Origin: Formosa sp. Hel1_33_131
GTDB lineage: Bacteria > Bacteroidota > Bacteroidia > Flavobacteriales > Flavobacteriaceae
Reading direction: 5' to 3'
NCBI GenBank assembly: GCA_949499105.1
Contig: CATEFX010000034.1
Location: forward strand, 1 to 64,000
DNA length: 64,000 bases
Numbering within the stretch: position 1 is the first letter of the stretch; every line of letters starts with the position of its first letter. The position numbers and the translations under genes are program-made. Below are positions 45,482 through 53,825 of the stretch, piece after piece. A model generated the notes under the pieces. That model had not been told where the DNA came from. It did no database searches and saw only the letters and a program-made list of their open reading frames with translations.

Positions 45482-46324
45482 TTATCGATAGACACTTATA
45501 TATTCAACCCTTTTGTCTTTGTAATTATCAATATCGTCCGAGAAAAAATAAAAATATGTTTTGATACTGTCATAATCATAACGTTTAGAACTAGAACTTG
45601 GGGCAATTGATTCACCATCTCGAGGTCCATATTTATCTACAACGTCATTCATTAGAATCCTTGAGGGACCACTTAATACCCAAGAATTTCCTATTTCATA
45701 ATTGTAAGGACTTCCAAAAACTACACTATCATTAATAGTTCTCGCCCATATGAAATCTCCATACACTCTAGCGAAAACGGGAAATTCCGTAGAATTATCC
45801 ATAAATAAATAAAAGCCTTTAGTGAAATAATACCAATATTCGTAATCTCCACTTGTCGAGGTTGAGGCTACAATTGCTTCAGGCTCCCCTAATAGAGCCT
45901 CAATGATATTTTTTTTATCAATACCAATTTGTATCCCTTCAACGGTATTAAAATTTTTAACACCATGCTCGTAAAAATTCAAATCAATGCTCTTTAATTC
46001 TCCATCCAGACTTACGTGAACAATTGTAGGCCTTAATGTTTCCAAAGCACTTATTTTATAATGCTTAGTGTCAATTTTAGAAATGATAACTTTTGAAGGA
46101 TCCGCTTCTCCAGAAACTACTGAAACTTCAGAGAATCCCGAACCCTCAATTGTTAATAATATTGGTTCATCTACAAAAGAATGAATTTTGGAAGCGGTTA
46201 AACTTGTGAATTCAAGAGGGATGGTCTTTTCTTTTGTAGGAATGACGTCATTGTCATCTTTAGAACAAGATTCAGAAAATGTCATAATCATAAATAGTGC
46301 GATCAAATAAGGGGTGTTTTTCAT
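45482..46324 (-). CDS. Lipoprotein with an IPT/TIG-like domain
   Basis: This 280-aa protein has a lipobox at SESC (Cys about 20). An IPT/TIG-type Ig fold follows at about 38-120 (VDEPILLTIEGSGFSEVSVV). The segment GIQIGIDKKNIIEALLGEPEAIV near 133-155 resembles the BamE/SmpA-like repeat, followed by WYYFTKGFYLFMD. The C-terminal part carries NDVVDKYGPRDGE, possibly a second such unit. Function is unknown; it is probably attached to the envelope. It lies 84 nt upstream of the esterase gene on the same strand. Confidence 0.7.
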   Translation of the reverse strand: MKNTPYLIALFMIMTFSESCSKDDNDVIPTKEKTIPLEFTSLTASKIHSFVDEPILLTIEGSGFSEVSVVSGEADPSKVIISKIDTKHYKISALETLRPTIVHVSLDGELKSIDLNFYEHGVKNFNTVEGIQIGIDKKNIIEALLGEPEAIVASTSTSGDYEYWYYFTKGFYLFMDNSTEFPVFARVYGDFIWARTINDSVVFGSPYNYEIGNSWVLSGPSRILMNDVVDKYGPRDGESIAPSSSSKRYDYDSIKTYFYFFSDDIDNYKDKRVEYISVYR

Positions 46325-46640
46325 TGGGGGTGTATTTAAGGGTTTAACTGTTTTTTAATAGAACGAATGATTATTTTTTATTTAATTAGTGTGGTTCGCA
46401 ATTTTTGCCAACCACCTGTATCGGGAACTAATGCCCCCCAGTAATGGATCGACATTGGAATTTCCCCAATAGATGTTTAAAATAAATTAATCGCTTACTG
46501 GTAGCTAAATTGGTTGTGAAGATTGAGATTTGGGGTCTAAATCAGGTTATAAAAGTAATCAAATAATTTTATTTTCCAAATAATAATTAAATTTTAGCAT
46601 ATTTTAGTTTGTAGGAGAGTTCATTTTTTATAAATTGTTG
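46325..46640. repeat. Intergenic region containing repeat copy B
   Basis: No gene is present. A hairpin lies at about 46390-46414 (GTGGTT, AACCAC). Copy B of the interspersed intergenic repeat is at 46508-46624. Confidence 0.55.
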
Positions 46641-46952
46641 CTATCGTTTCTCATTGTGATGATTTATTTTATGCTTTAATTTAGAAATTAAAATGAGCGC
46701 GATACTACCACCCAAAAATGACACGCAACAGTGGAGTATTAATAACCAATTATGAACGGTTCCGTTTTGTAAAATAGAGAATGCACTCAAACCTAACCTT
46801 CCAAAAGATTTAACAAATAAAATACTGCCAAAAACCCCAGCAATTGTATTGCCCACACTACCAAAGGAGTATTTTTTAAAAATAAACCCCGTACTATTCG
46901 CGCCAATGATTCCTACGAGAATGCTGATTAATGAGATCAAGGTTGCGGTCAT
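46641..46952 (-). CDS. Small membrane protein at the end of the cyd operon
   Basis: This 103-aa protein has three likely transmembrane helices (about 5-20, 28-48, 67-88) and a basic tail (KLKHKINHHNEKR). The glycine-rich part GIIGANSTGFIFKK then GSVGNTIAGVFGSILF resembles GlsB/YeaQ/YmgE-type small membrane proteins. It starts 15 nt after cydB, so it is probably co-transcribed with the oxidase. It is not CydX (far too long), and a role in oxidase assembly is only a guess. Confidence 0.65.
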   Translation of the reverse strand: MTATLISLISILVGIIGANSTGFIFKKYSFGSVGNTIAGVFGSILFVKSFGRLGLSAFSILQNGTVHNWLLILHCCVSFLGGSIALILISKLKHKINHHNEKR

Positions 46953-46967
46953 AATTAGATCTTTATT

Positions 46968-48041
46968 TTAATGTCCATAATCCATTTTATCAACCTTACC
47001 GCCCATGATCTTTTTTTGAATAATCATGTACACGAATAGAAGAATAAAACCAATAATCCCCCAGTTTAAAGCAACCGATAAACCATATTCGGATGCCGCA
47101 GTATTATAAATTGTTAAAGGCTCATTTACCTCATTTATGGAGGGCAATAATACGGGGAATAAGGACGCTAATGAGGATGTAATTCCGCCTAATATTAATA
47201 AAGTTGAAAATATAAACCCAGAAATCTCTTTTTTCATTTTTTTAATAAAATACAAGCCAAATAACCCTGTGAAATAAATAATTGGAAATAGGATCAAATA
47301 GGGTTTGTCCATAAAATTATCCAATGAATTTGGATTGATTATTTGCCATACTATTAAAGAACAAAGGGTCAACCCTGATAGCACAATGTTTAATTTGTAA
47401 ATGACGCTTTTAAGCTTATTGTTTATAGATGAATTGGTTTTTAAAATCACCCAATTTGCGCCGTGAATGGCTAAAGCGATCACAGAGATTAGTCCTATGA
47501 TAAGTGTAAACCAGTCGATAACCCCTGGAGTTTCACTCAAGGGACTAAAACTACTGTCCCATAAGGGTAAGAAAAAATAATGTCCTTCGTATACAGATAC
47601 CCCATTTTCGACCCCTCCCAAATTAACGCCTCTTACGATATTTCCCAAGGCAATTCCAAAAAATAAGGCCAATAATAAACTAGAAACTCCAAAAGATACA
47701 TCCCAAATATCTTTCCATAGTTGAAATTCAAATTGGCTTCTAAGCTCTAATCCAATGGCTCTAAAAATGATTAACCACAGTACGAGGATTAAGGGCAAGT
47801 AAAAACCACTAAATACAGAAGCATAGAAGGTTGGGAACGCCATAAAAAGCATGCCGCCACCAACCACTAACCAAACTTCATTGGAATCCCAAAATAAACC
47901 TGCCGATTTTGCAATGACTTCTTTGTCTTTTTTGGTTTTTGCATAAAACAAATGAATGATGCCGGTCCCAAAATCATACCCGTCTAGAATAAAAAAGACT
48001 GCTAAAACAACTGCTATAATAATGTACCAAAATATTTCCAT
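46968..48041 (-). CDS. cydB: Cytochrome bd ubiquinol oxidase subunit II
   Basis: This 357-aa inner-membrane subunit of the bd-type terminal oxidase pairs with CydA. Typical blocks are FFILDGYDFGTGIIHLFYA near 16-34, GLFWDSNEVWLVVGGGMLFMAFPTFYASVFSGFYLPL split around 48-84, and RAIGLELRSQF near 93. Eight or so helices are visible. The length is close to the family norm. It begins 3 nt after cydA ends. Confidence 0.95.
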   Translation of the reverse strand: MEIFWYIIIAVVLAVFFILDGYDFGTGIIHLFYAKTKKDKEVIAKSAGLFWDSNEVWLVVGGGMLFMAFPTFYASVFSGFYLPLILVLWLIIFRAIGLELRSQFEFQLWKDIWDVSFGVSSLLLALFFGIALGNIVRGVNLGGVENGVSVYEGHYFFLPLWDSSFSPLSETPGVIDWFTLIIGLISVIALAIHGANWVILKTNSSINNKLKSVIYKLNIVLSGLTLCSLIVWQIINPNSLDNFMDKPYLILFPIIYFTGLFGLYFIKKMKKEISGFIFSTLLILGGITSSLASLFPVLLPSINEVNEPLTIYNTAASEYGLSVALNWGIIGFILLFVYMIIQKKIMGGKVDKMDYGH

Positions 48042-48044
48042 AAT

Positions 48045-49376
48045 TTAATGTGTTTGAGGTTTTGGTCCTACTTTAATTGTTTTAGCAACCAATACTAAAA
48101 ACAATAATCCTAGCAGCATATATAAGGCCACAAAACCAAGTAAAGTGAATAATGTATTTCCTGATGAAACGGTAGGAGAGATCCCATCACTGGTTTTTAA
48201 CAAGCCATACACCAAATACGGTTGCCTTCCTAGCTCAGCAGTATACCAACCAGTAATATTTGCGATATAAGGAAAAGGGACCAAAAACATAAGGGTCCAA
48301 AGTAATGGTTTTGAGCGGTACAATCTGTTTCGCCACAAAAAGAAAACGGATAAAGCCATCACCCCAATAAATATGGTGCCCAATCCAACCATGATATGAT
48401 AAGAATAGTAAAGTGCTGGAATGTTACTGGGCAATTCTTCTTTTTTAAATTGATCCATGCCTGGGATTTGTTTATCCCAATCTTGGTAGGTTAAAAAACT
48501 TAATATATTTGGGATTGCAATTTTATTGTCTAATTTTTTTTCAACCATATTTGGTTGACCAATAAGTACAATTTCTGCTCCTGCGTCTTCTGATTCAAAA
48601 ATGCCTTCCATAGCAGCAAAAGCAGCTGGCTGGTATTTTGCAACATTTTTAGCATTCCAATCCCCTGTTGGGAAGGCTAATAAAACACTCGAAACAAATC
48701 CGAAAATAACCCCTGTTTTTAAAAACAGTTTTCCGTATTCAGGTTGTTTGTTTATCAAAAGATAAAAAGCCCCAATACTTGCTACTACAAAAGAAGAGGT
48801 CACTACCGATGCTAATTGATTATGTAAAAAAGCGGGTAGAAGCCAAGGGTTGCTAAACAAGGCTGAAAAATTCTCCAATACGAATCTGCCATTCTCTAAA
48901 ACCTCATGCCCTACAGGATGTTGCATCCAAGCATTAGTGGCTAAAATAAACCACCCGCTGATCCATGAGCCTAAAAACACTAAAAAGCCAGTTAGAAAAT
49001 GCAGTTTTTGTCCCATTAATTTTTCACCAAAAATAAACAGCGCTAAAAATGAGGATTCTAAAAAGAATGAAAACATGCCTTCCATTGCTAATGTTTGACC
49101 AATAATACCCCCAGTTAGTTCCGAAAATTTAGCCCAATTGGTGCCAAATTGAAATTCCATAGGAATTCCTGTAACCACTCCCATTGTGAAATTAATTGCA
49201 AAAATTTTCATTAAAAATTTTGCTGCATTGTTGTGCTTTTCAATACTAAATCTTAAATACTTCCACTTAAAATAGACGATCAATAAGGAGAGTCCCATTG
49301 TTAATTGTGGAAATATATAGTGAAATGTGATCGTAAATGCAAATTGCAAGCGATCGTAAAAGAGCATGTCTTCCAT
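48045..49376 (-). CDS. cydA: Cytochrome bd ubiquinol oxidase subunit I
   Basis: This 443-aa subunit carries the hemes and quinol site of cytochrome bd oxidase, which reduces O2 to water at high affinity. His19 in FHYIFPQLTMG matches the conserved heme ligand position. Further conserved parts are AMEGMFSFFLESSFL near 100-114, NAWMQHPVG near 148-156, FLHNQLASVV near 187, and GWYTAELGRQPYLVYG near 370-385. The Q-loop region is short (443 aa against about 520 in E. coli), indicating the short-Q-loop type. A four-gene run of the 63-aa protein, cydA, cydB and the 103-aa protein is likely. Confidence 0.95.
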   Translation of the reverse strand: MEDMLFYDRLQFAFTITFHYIFPQLTMGLSLLIVYFKWKYLRFSIEKHNNAAKFLMKIFAINFTMGVVTGIPMEFQFGTNWAKFSELTGGIIGQTLAMEGMFSFFLESSFLALFIFGEKLMGQKLHFLTGFLVFLGSWISGWFILATNAWMQHPVGHEVLENGRFVLENFSALFSNPWLLPAFLHNQLASVVTSSFVVASIGAFYLLINKQPEYGKLFLKTGVIFGFVSSVLLAFPTGDWNAKNVAKYQPAAFAAMEGIFESEDAGAEIVLIGQPNMVEKKLDNKIAIPNILSFLTYQDWDKQIPGMDQFKKEELPSNIPALYYSYHIMVGLGTIFIGVMALSVFFLWRNRLYRSKPLLWTLMFLVPFPYIANITGWYTAELGRQPYLVYGLLKTSDGISPTVSSGNTLFTLLGFVALYMLLGLLFLVLVAKTIKVGPKPQTH

Positions 49377-49476
49377 TGTCTTTTTTTTATTTTAGAGCTC
49401 TATTTTATAGATGTTAGTGGTGTTTTTAAAGTTATGTGCTGTGGTTGTAATCCCACATTAGATAGATAAACTGATT

Positions 49477-49668
49477 TTATTTACTGATTTTATTTTTCTT
49501 TGCATAATCATAAAAAACGCCCACAGCTAGTAAACTCCAAATTAATCTATAAATCCAAATGTTTATTTCAAATCCAAATAGACTTGTAGGTTCTAAATTT
49601 CCGTAAAAACTGTAAATTACAGTGGCAACTGCTATTATTCCGAGGATTAAGTTTATTGTTTTGCTCAT
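49477..49668 (-). CDS. 63-aa membrane protein upstream of cydA
   Basis: This small protein has two predicted helices (about 4-21 NLILGIIAVATVIYSFYG and 36-53 NIWIYRLIWSLLAVGVFY) and a lysine-rich end (AKKNKISK). It lies 100 nt upstream of cydA on the same strand. The family is not recognised. Position suggests an accessory to the bd oxidase, but no sequence motif supports that directly. Confidence 0.6.
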   Translation of the reverse strand: MSKTINLILGIIAVATVIYSFYGNLEPTSLFGFEINIWIYRLIWSLLAVGVFYDYAKKNKISK

Positions 49669-49963
49669 TAAATTTGGGTCTTATATTAATATTTTTTTAT
49701 TGTATTTGAGTTCCAGTAATATATTCCAACTACCGTATATTGGAAAGTGTTCCGATTTTTATTTATGTTTCATTGTTAACTTATTTTAATTAATGCCCCA
49801 CCTAACTAATATTTTGAGCCCCCTTTTCGTCGCAAGTCACAGTATTTACAGCGATGTTTCAACCTGGTCTATAATTGATGGTCCTAAAACCGCCTTTCAT
49901 TAGATGGCTCACGGAACAGTCCAAAGGGTCTTTTAAATAAAATAATGGTTTACCGTAGGTTTT

Positions 49964-50063
49964 ATTGGTTAGGAAGATTAAGATTTGGGATCTAAATCAA
50001 TTATAAAAGTAATAAAATAAAAGCACATTCCAAATAATATTTCTAAATTCAAAATTGAGCTCA
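49964..50063. repeat. Interspersed intergenic repeat, copy C
   Basis: It runs from ATTGGTTAGGAAGATTAAGA to GAGCTCA. It matches copy A (37084-37186) and copy B (46508-46624): shared landmarks are ATTGGTT-GAAGATT, TCTAAATCA, TATAAAAGTAA, CCAAATAATA and GAGTTCA-like ends. Direction is the same in all three. Confidence 0.55.
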
Positions 50064-50165
50064 GCTATAGAGGTCCGAATTATGTGTAATTCTATATACC
50101 TTACTTCGCTCTGGTATAATAATCTGTGCGATAAAATCAACTCAGTTTTTTTTTGGTAGTAAATT

Positions 50166-50310
50166 TTATAAACTGAAGGAGATCTCAATACTAAATTGAT
50201 TGACTCGTTTATTAAAATTAAAATGAAATCCTCCTTTACCCCCACAATCTATTTGAGATGATGTTATGATTAAAGTTTGGATATGTGTATCATATTTTTT
50301 CTATGATGGT
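50166..50310 (-). pseudogene. Remnant of a duplicated outer-membrane beta-barrel gene
   Basis: On the minus strand this segment matches both ends of the intact gene at 40181-40789. At the 5' end, ATAGAAAAAATAT corresponds to the start (ATG changed to ATA) and TCAAATAGATTGTGGGGGTA to the IDYGIKGG region. At the 3' end, CAATCAATTTAGTATTGAGA then TTTATAA corresponds to the last strand and stop. About 460 bp of the middle is missing. Homology continues into both flanks. Confidence 0.65.
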
Positions 50311-50402
50311 TTTTTGTTTTTTGAGAGCTCAATGTGTTAAATTTTAATTGTCTGTACTCATTTTTTATATCACCCTTGCATTTTTAAGATTTTCATTTCA
50401 AC

Positions 50403-51242
50403 TTATAAGTTTTTTAGTAGAAACTTGACCCAAATAAGAGTGCCATTTAGGTTTCGACTAATAATCGCGTTTATGTTTTTTCTCAAATATTTTCTATGAT
50501 AAAAATAATGCTTTGCCATCACATTTTTTTTAATATCTGAAGCCATAATAGCTTCACTTAGGTTTGAAATGGCTTCATATGGCCATTCAATACAGGTGAT
50601 GTTGTATTTTTTTTCTAAAAAAAACTGACTCAACGCAATTTCTCCTTTACAAATAATGTCGAATTTTTCAGTTTCCTTAGAACCTGGAAAGTTGTCATTC
50701 AGCATATTCATGTAAAACACTTTAGTTAAAAAAGAATAGGTTTGAACATGTGGCATATCGTTGCTTAAACTTCTGTTGGGGTGGTCCATGAAATTGATGG
50801 TGCTGCCACAAATAGCGATGGATTCAAATCTCTCAAATTGTTTGATAAAGCCCGTATACCACTGTTTTTGAAATGGACCGTGTCCACTTCTGTTCTGAAA
50901 AAAAATATAATCATCCGAGTGCGCGATTTTTTTTACTTTAAAAAACAAGGATTCAAATGAACTGAAATCACGTCCAATATTATTTTTAAAAGCAACCTCT
51001 TTAAGTTCTATTGAAGAGTGCTGATGAAACATTTTTTTAATTAGTTTTATGAAAATACGATCCAATAAACCAACCGTTTTTACTTCGCTAATGGCAATAA
51101 ATAATTGAATTTTTTCACATCCAGAATCACAGTTCTTAATACGGATTAAGTTTTGTATATCTTGAAAATATAGGCTGCGATCATTGGCCGTTGCATAGCA
51201 ATGAAAATAACTGTGTTCAAGTTTCTTGTCTCTAATACCCAT
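50403..51242 (-). CDS. Putative glycosyltransferase-related protein (RgpF-like)
   Basis: This 279-aa cytosolic protein has no signal peptide. Motifs resemble rhamnan-synthesis F-type proteins: NNIGRDFSSFESLFFKV near 86-102, DDYIFFQNRSGHGPF near 110-124, then AICGSTINFMDHP and HVQTYSFLTKVFYMN. A role in cell-surface polysaccharide synthesis is therefore plausible. It stands alone with no other polysaccharide genes and is AT-rich, which fits an acquired or displaced gene. Catalytic residues cannot be assigned with confidence. Confidence 0.55.
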   Translation of the reverse strand: MGIRDKKLEHSYFHCYATANDRSLYFQDIQNLIRIKNCDSGCEKIQLFIAISEVKTVGLLDRIFIKLIKKMFHQHSSIELKEVAFKNNIGRDFSSFESLFFKVKKIAHSDDYIFFQNRSGHGPFQKQWYTGFIKQFERFESIAICGSTINFMDHPNRSLSNDMPHVQTYSFLTKVFYMNMLNDNFPGSKETEKFDIICKGEIALSQFFLEKKYNITCIEWPYEAISNLSEAIMASDIKKNVMAKHYFYHRKYLRKNINAIISRNLNGTLIWVKFLLKNL

Positions 51243-51440
51243 TTAATTTTTTAAAACTTGATGCTAATAATTTAGCGGTGAAAATTGATGTTTTGGGTTT
51301 TAAACGTAAATTTTTGTTTGATAAATCTAATGAAATTAAATGGTTTTTAGCCAATACTATGATTTTAACATGTTTGAATGGCTCTACATTGGGTTTGTAA
51401 GAAGTATCTTTGCCAGGATTCTATCCAACTAAAATGAACC

Positions 51441-52511
51441 ATGATGACCGATATTAAAGTACATAAACCAGAACCCATTATTTCGCCTGGAAACGAATTA
51501 GAATTGTATAATCGTTCTTCAAACGTTAAGCAAACAATAAAAGCGCTCGAAGCTGGAAAGCAAGTCTTAATAACTGCGTTTTACAGCAATGGTTTAGACC
51601 TTGTTAAGGAGTTACAAAGTCATCTTAAACGGAAGTTGCCAAATAAATCGTTTCAAGAACAACGGGCCTATCGGGCAGCTTTTCGCAAACTGTCAAATCT
51701 TGTTTTAATTGAAATTGTAGATCATAAATTGATTGTAAAAAAAGCACCCTCCATTGGATGGTTACAAACGCTTTATCCGCAAACAAGCGATTTCTTATTG
51801 ACGTTCCCTCAGGTTCAAGGACTTAATAGTGCTTGGCAGTGGAACCAAAACGGGATTTCTACGCCTGTATTGCGAAATAAAATACATCCCTTTTATGGGG
51901 TGTATTTCCCAACGCGTTTTGATCATTTGATCCTTTTTGATAATTGGTTAAAACGGTATTCGGGCCCTAAAAAATCGGCCTTAGATATTGGAATTGGAAG
52001 CGGAGTATTGTCCTTTCAAATGGTCAAACATGGGTTTCAAAAAGTTTTTGGGACCGATACCAATCCAAATGCAATTGTAGGACTTAAAGAATCTATGGGG
52101 GGGACTAAGTTGTCTCGAAAGATCGAATTAGATTTCGCATCTCTTTTTGGAAAATGGAACAAACCCTCCGAATTGATTGTTTTTAATCCCCCTTGGTTAC
52201 CAGCATCGCATACACTAGATCGCAACGACGAAGCTATTTATTACAATCAAAGCTTATTTCCTGACTTCTTTGAAGCGGCAAAAAACAGATTATTGCCAGA
52301 AGGAAAGTTAGTGGTTTTATTTTCAAATTTAGCCCAAATATCCAACGCGATCAACGATCATCCCATTGAAAAGGAACTCGAAAAAGGGGAGCGGTTTCAA
52401 TTAGAAAACTGTTTCAAGAAAACAGTTAAAAAAGCGTCTGAAAAAACAACACGTGACCAGCATTGGCGTGCTTCTGAAGAAGTAGAGCTGTGGGTGCTGA
52501 CTCATAAATAA
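51441..52511 (+). CDS. Class I SAM-dependent methyltransferase (HemK-like)
   Basis: This 356-aa protein has a poorly conserved N-terminal region (1-165) and a Rossmann-fold methyltransferase domain. Motif I is LDIGIGSGVL near 179-188, the acidic ribose-binding residue is in FGTDTNPNA near 203, and the catalytic motif NPPW is near 250. NPPW/NPPY is typical of methylation of amide or ring nitrogens (HemK, RlmF-type), so a protein-glutamine or rRNA target is likely. ATG codons at 51441 and 51444 are both possible starts. Confidence 0.82.
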   Translation: MMTDIKVHKPEPIISPGNELELYNRSSNVKQTIKALEAGKQVLITAFYSNGLDLVKELQSHLKRKLPNKSFQEQRAYRAAFRKLSNLVLIEIVDHKLIVKKAPSIGWLQTLYPQTSDFLLTFPQVQGLNSAWQWNQNGISTPVLRNKIHPFYGVYFPTRFDHLILFDNWLKRYSGPKKSALDIGIGSGVLSFQMVKHGFQKVFGTDTNPNAIVGLKESMGGTKLSRKIELDFASLFGKWNKPSELIVFNPPWLPASHTLDRNDEAIYYNQSLFPDFFEAAKNRLLPEGKLVVLFSNLAQISNAINDHPIEKELEKGERFQLENCFKKTVKKASEKTTRDQHWRASEEVELWVLTHK

Positions 52512-52520
52512 AATATAAAA

Positions 52521-53780
52521 CTAGCGCTGTCTGGATTTCAAATTTAGGACATAGCCCATAGCGATTTCTGAAAAATCTGCTTGACCAAGATTAGAATTTA
52601 TAAAGGCCCCTATATAAACGTTGTTCATCGGATTTGTGGCGGTTCCTATCACGTAATATTTTAGTCCGAGCCGCGCTGAGATAGTACGTTTCACTTTATA
52701 GTAAGGTTCGTTGATGTCTCCCAGTGTATAATTTCCGCCGCTTTCGGTGATGATTTTTGGAACATCGCCCCAACCTTTGTTAATGCGCCAGTCCACTTTA
52801 TAGGCAGGCTTGTAAATATTTATTCCCGCCTGTATTTCGATCCCAAAATGATTCAATAATAATTCGCCTTTGGCGGAGAGGCCAATGTTTAACGCATTTG
52901 TAAAGGCATTAGAACTTAAGTCCGAAAATTCTCTTCCCTCTTGAACTAACGATTCATTATTTGAAATGTAATCGTAATACGTTTCATAAAATCTAAAATA
53001 GGCACCGACGCCAAGTTTAAATACAGAGTTGTAAATTTTTCCATATTCGCCTGACACAGTATAAACACTTTTCTTATCCCCAAAGGCTTCGGACAGCACA
53101 TTTTGGCCATATCCACTTCGAATCGTTACGTAGTTTGACACTATTGCGGTTGGCTTTTTTATTTGTGTTGAGTTTTTTAGGGTTCTCCTTTTGGTGACTA
53201 TTTCTGAATTGAGACTTAATAGAAATGAGTTGTAGCCTTGGTTTGGTAATTTTGCATGTCCGTTTGAGTTATGGGCGCCTCCGATTCCGATGCGCCAATT
53301 GACTTGCTCGGATTTTAGGAGTTTATAATACATAAATAGTCGGAACGACCAATTGAAATTTGTGGAGACTGCTCTGTTAAATTCATTGGTCACAGCGTCG
53401 TATTTTTTTGTAATATATGAAGCGCCAGTACCAACATGCAGTGTTATGTTGTTTGACTTAAAAGCTTTAAATTCGATAAAGGGTTGTAGCGTAAAGATCG
53501 CTCCAAGTTGATTTTTATTTCCAAAATCAGTATAGCCGATACTGATCCCTGTTTTTGTTGTTTTTAGATATGACCTCCAAGACTCTGAGTTTTTGGTTTG
53601 ATGCCATCCGAAGCTGAGGTGCACTTGTTTTTGAAGTCCTCGATCTGGAAAATCAGTATTTGATTCCCCAGTAATACCAAAAAGTATTTCGGGTGTGATG
53701 CTAAAAATATCTAAATTAGTTTCTTGAGCTGTTGAAATAATAACATTTAACAGCATCAAAAAGGTACCCCTTTTGAACAT
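52521..53780 (-). CDS. Acyloxyacyl hydrolase/PagL-like outer-membrane protein
   Basis: The protein has 419 aa from the ATG at 53780. A TTG 15 nt upstream lies inside the -7 box and is rejected. A signal peptide is present (FKRGTFLMLLNVIISTAQ). The barrel-like body has aromatic-rich strands and a PagL-type motif GGAHNSNGH near 165-175 that could supply catalytic His and Ser for lipid A deacylation. The usual PagL is much shorter (about 170-200 aa), so this is a longer relative and the activity is uncertain. Stop codons of the flanking convergent genes are 9 bp apart. Confidence 0.55.
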   Translation of the reverse strand: MFKRGTFLMLLNVIISTAQETNLDIFSITPEILFGITGESNTDFPDRGLQKQVHLSFGWHQTKNSESWRSYLKTTKTGISIGYTDFGNKNQLGAIFTLQPFIEFKAFKSNNITLHVGTGASYITKKYDAVTNEFNRAVSTNFNWSFRLFMYYKLLKSEQVNWRIGIGGAHNSNGHAKLPNQGYNSFLLSLNSEIVTKRRTLKNSTQIKKPTAIVSNYVTIRSGYGQNVLSEAFGDKKSVYTVSGEYGKIYNSVFKLGVGAYFRFYETYYDYISNNESLVQEGREFSDLSSNAFTNALNIGLSAKGELLLNHFGIEIQAGINIYKPAYKVDWRINKGWGDVPKIITESGGNYTLGDINEPYYKVKRTISARLGLKYYVIGTATNPMNNVYIGAFINSNLGQADFSEIAMGYVLNLKSRQR

Positions 53781-53792
53781 GCATTTTTTTGC

Positions 53793-53800
53793 CAAAAATA
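53793..53800 (-). promoter_or_regulatory. -7 promoter element for the PagL-like gene
   Basis: On the minus strand it reads TATTTTTG. It ends 12 nt before the ATG at 53780, so the transcript would have a leader of only a few bases. Confidence 0.5.
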
Positions 53801-53825
53801 CAACTTTACATAGTGTAACTCACTT

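Larger units (their letters stand above)
49669..50402. other. Intergenic region with repeat copy C and a collapsed beta-barrel gene
   Basis: No working gene is present. Copy C of the interspersed repeat is at 49964-50063 and the deleted beta-barrel gene at 50166-50310. An 82-codon minus-strand frame at 49997-50245 runs across both in another frame and is not credible. Confidence 0.55.

Noticed and set aside
49997-50245. Minus-strand 82-codon open frame
   Set aside because: It crosses repeat copy C and the collapsed beta-barrel gene in a different frame; no family features or promoter.
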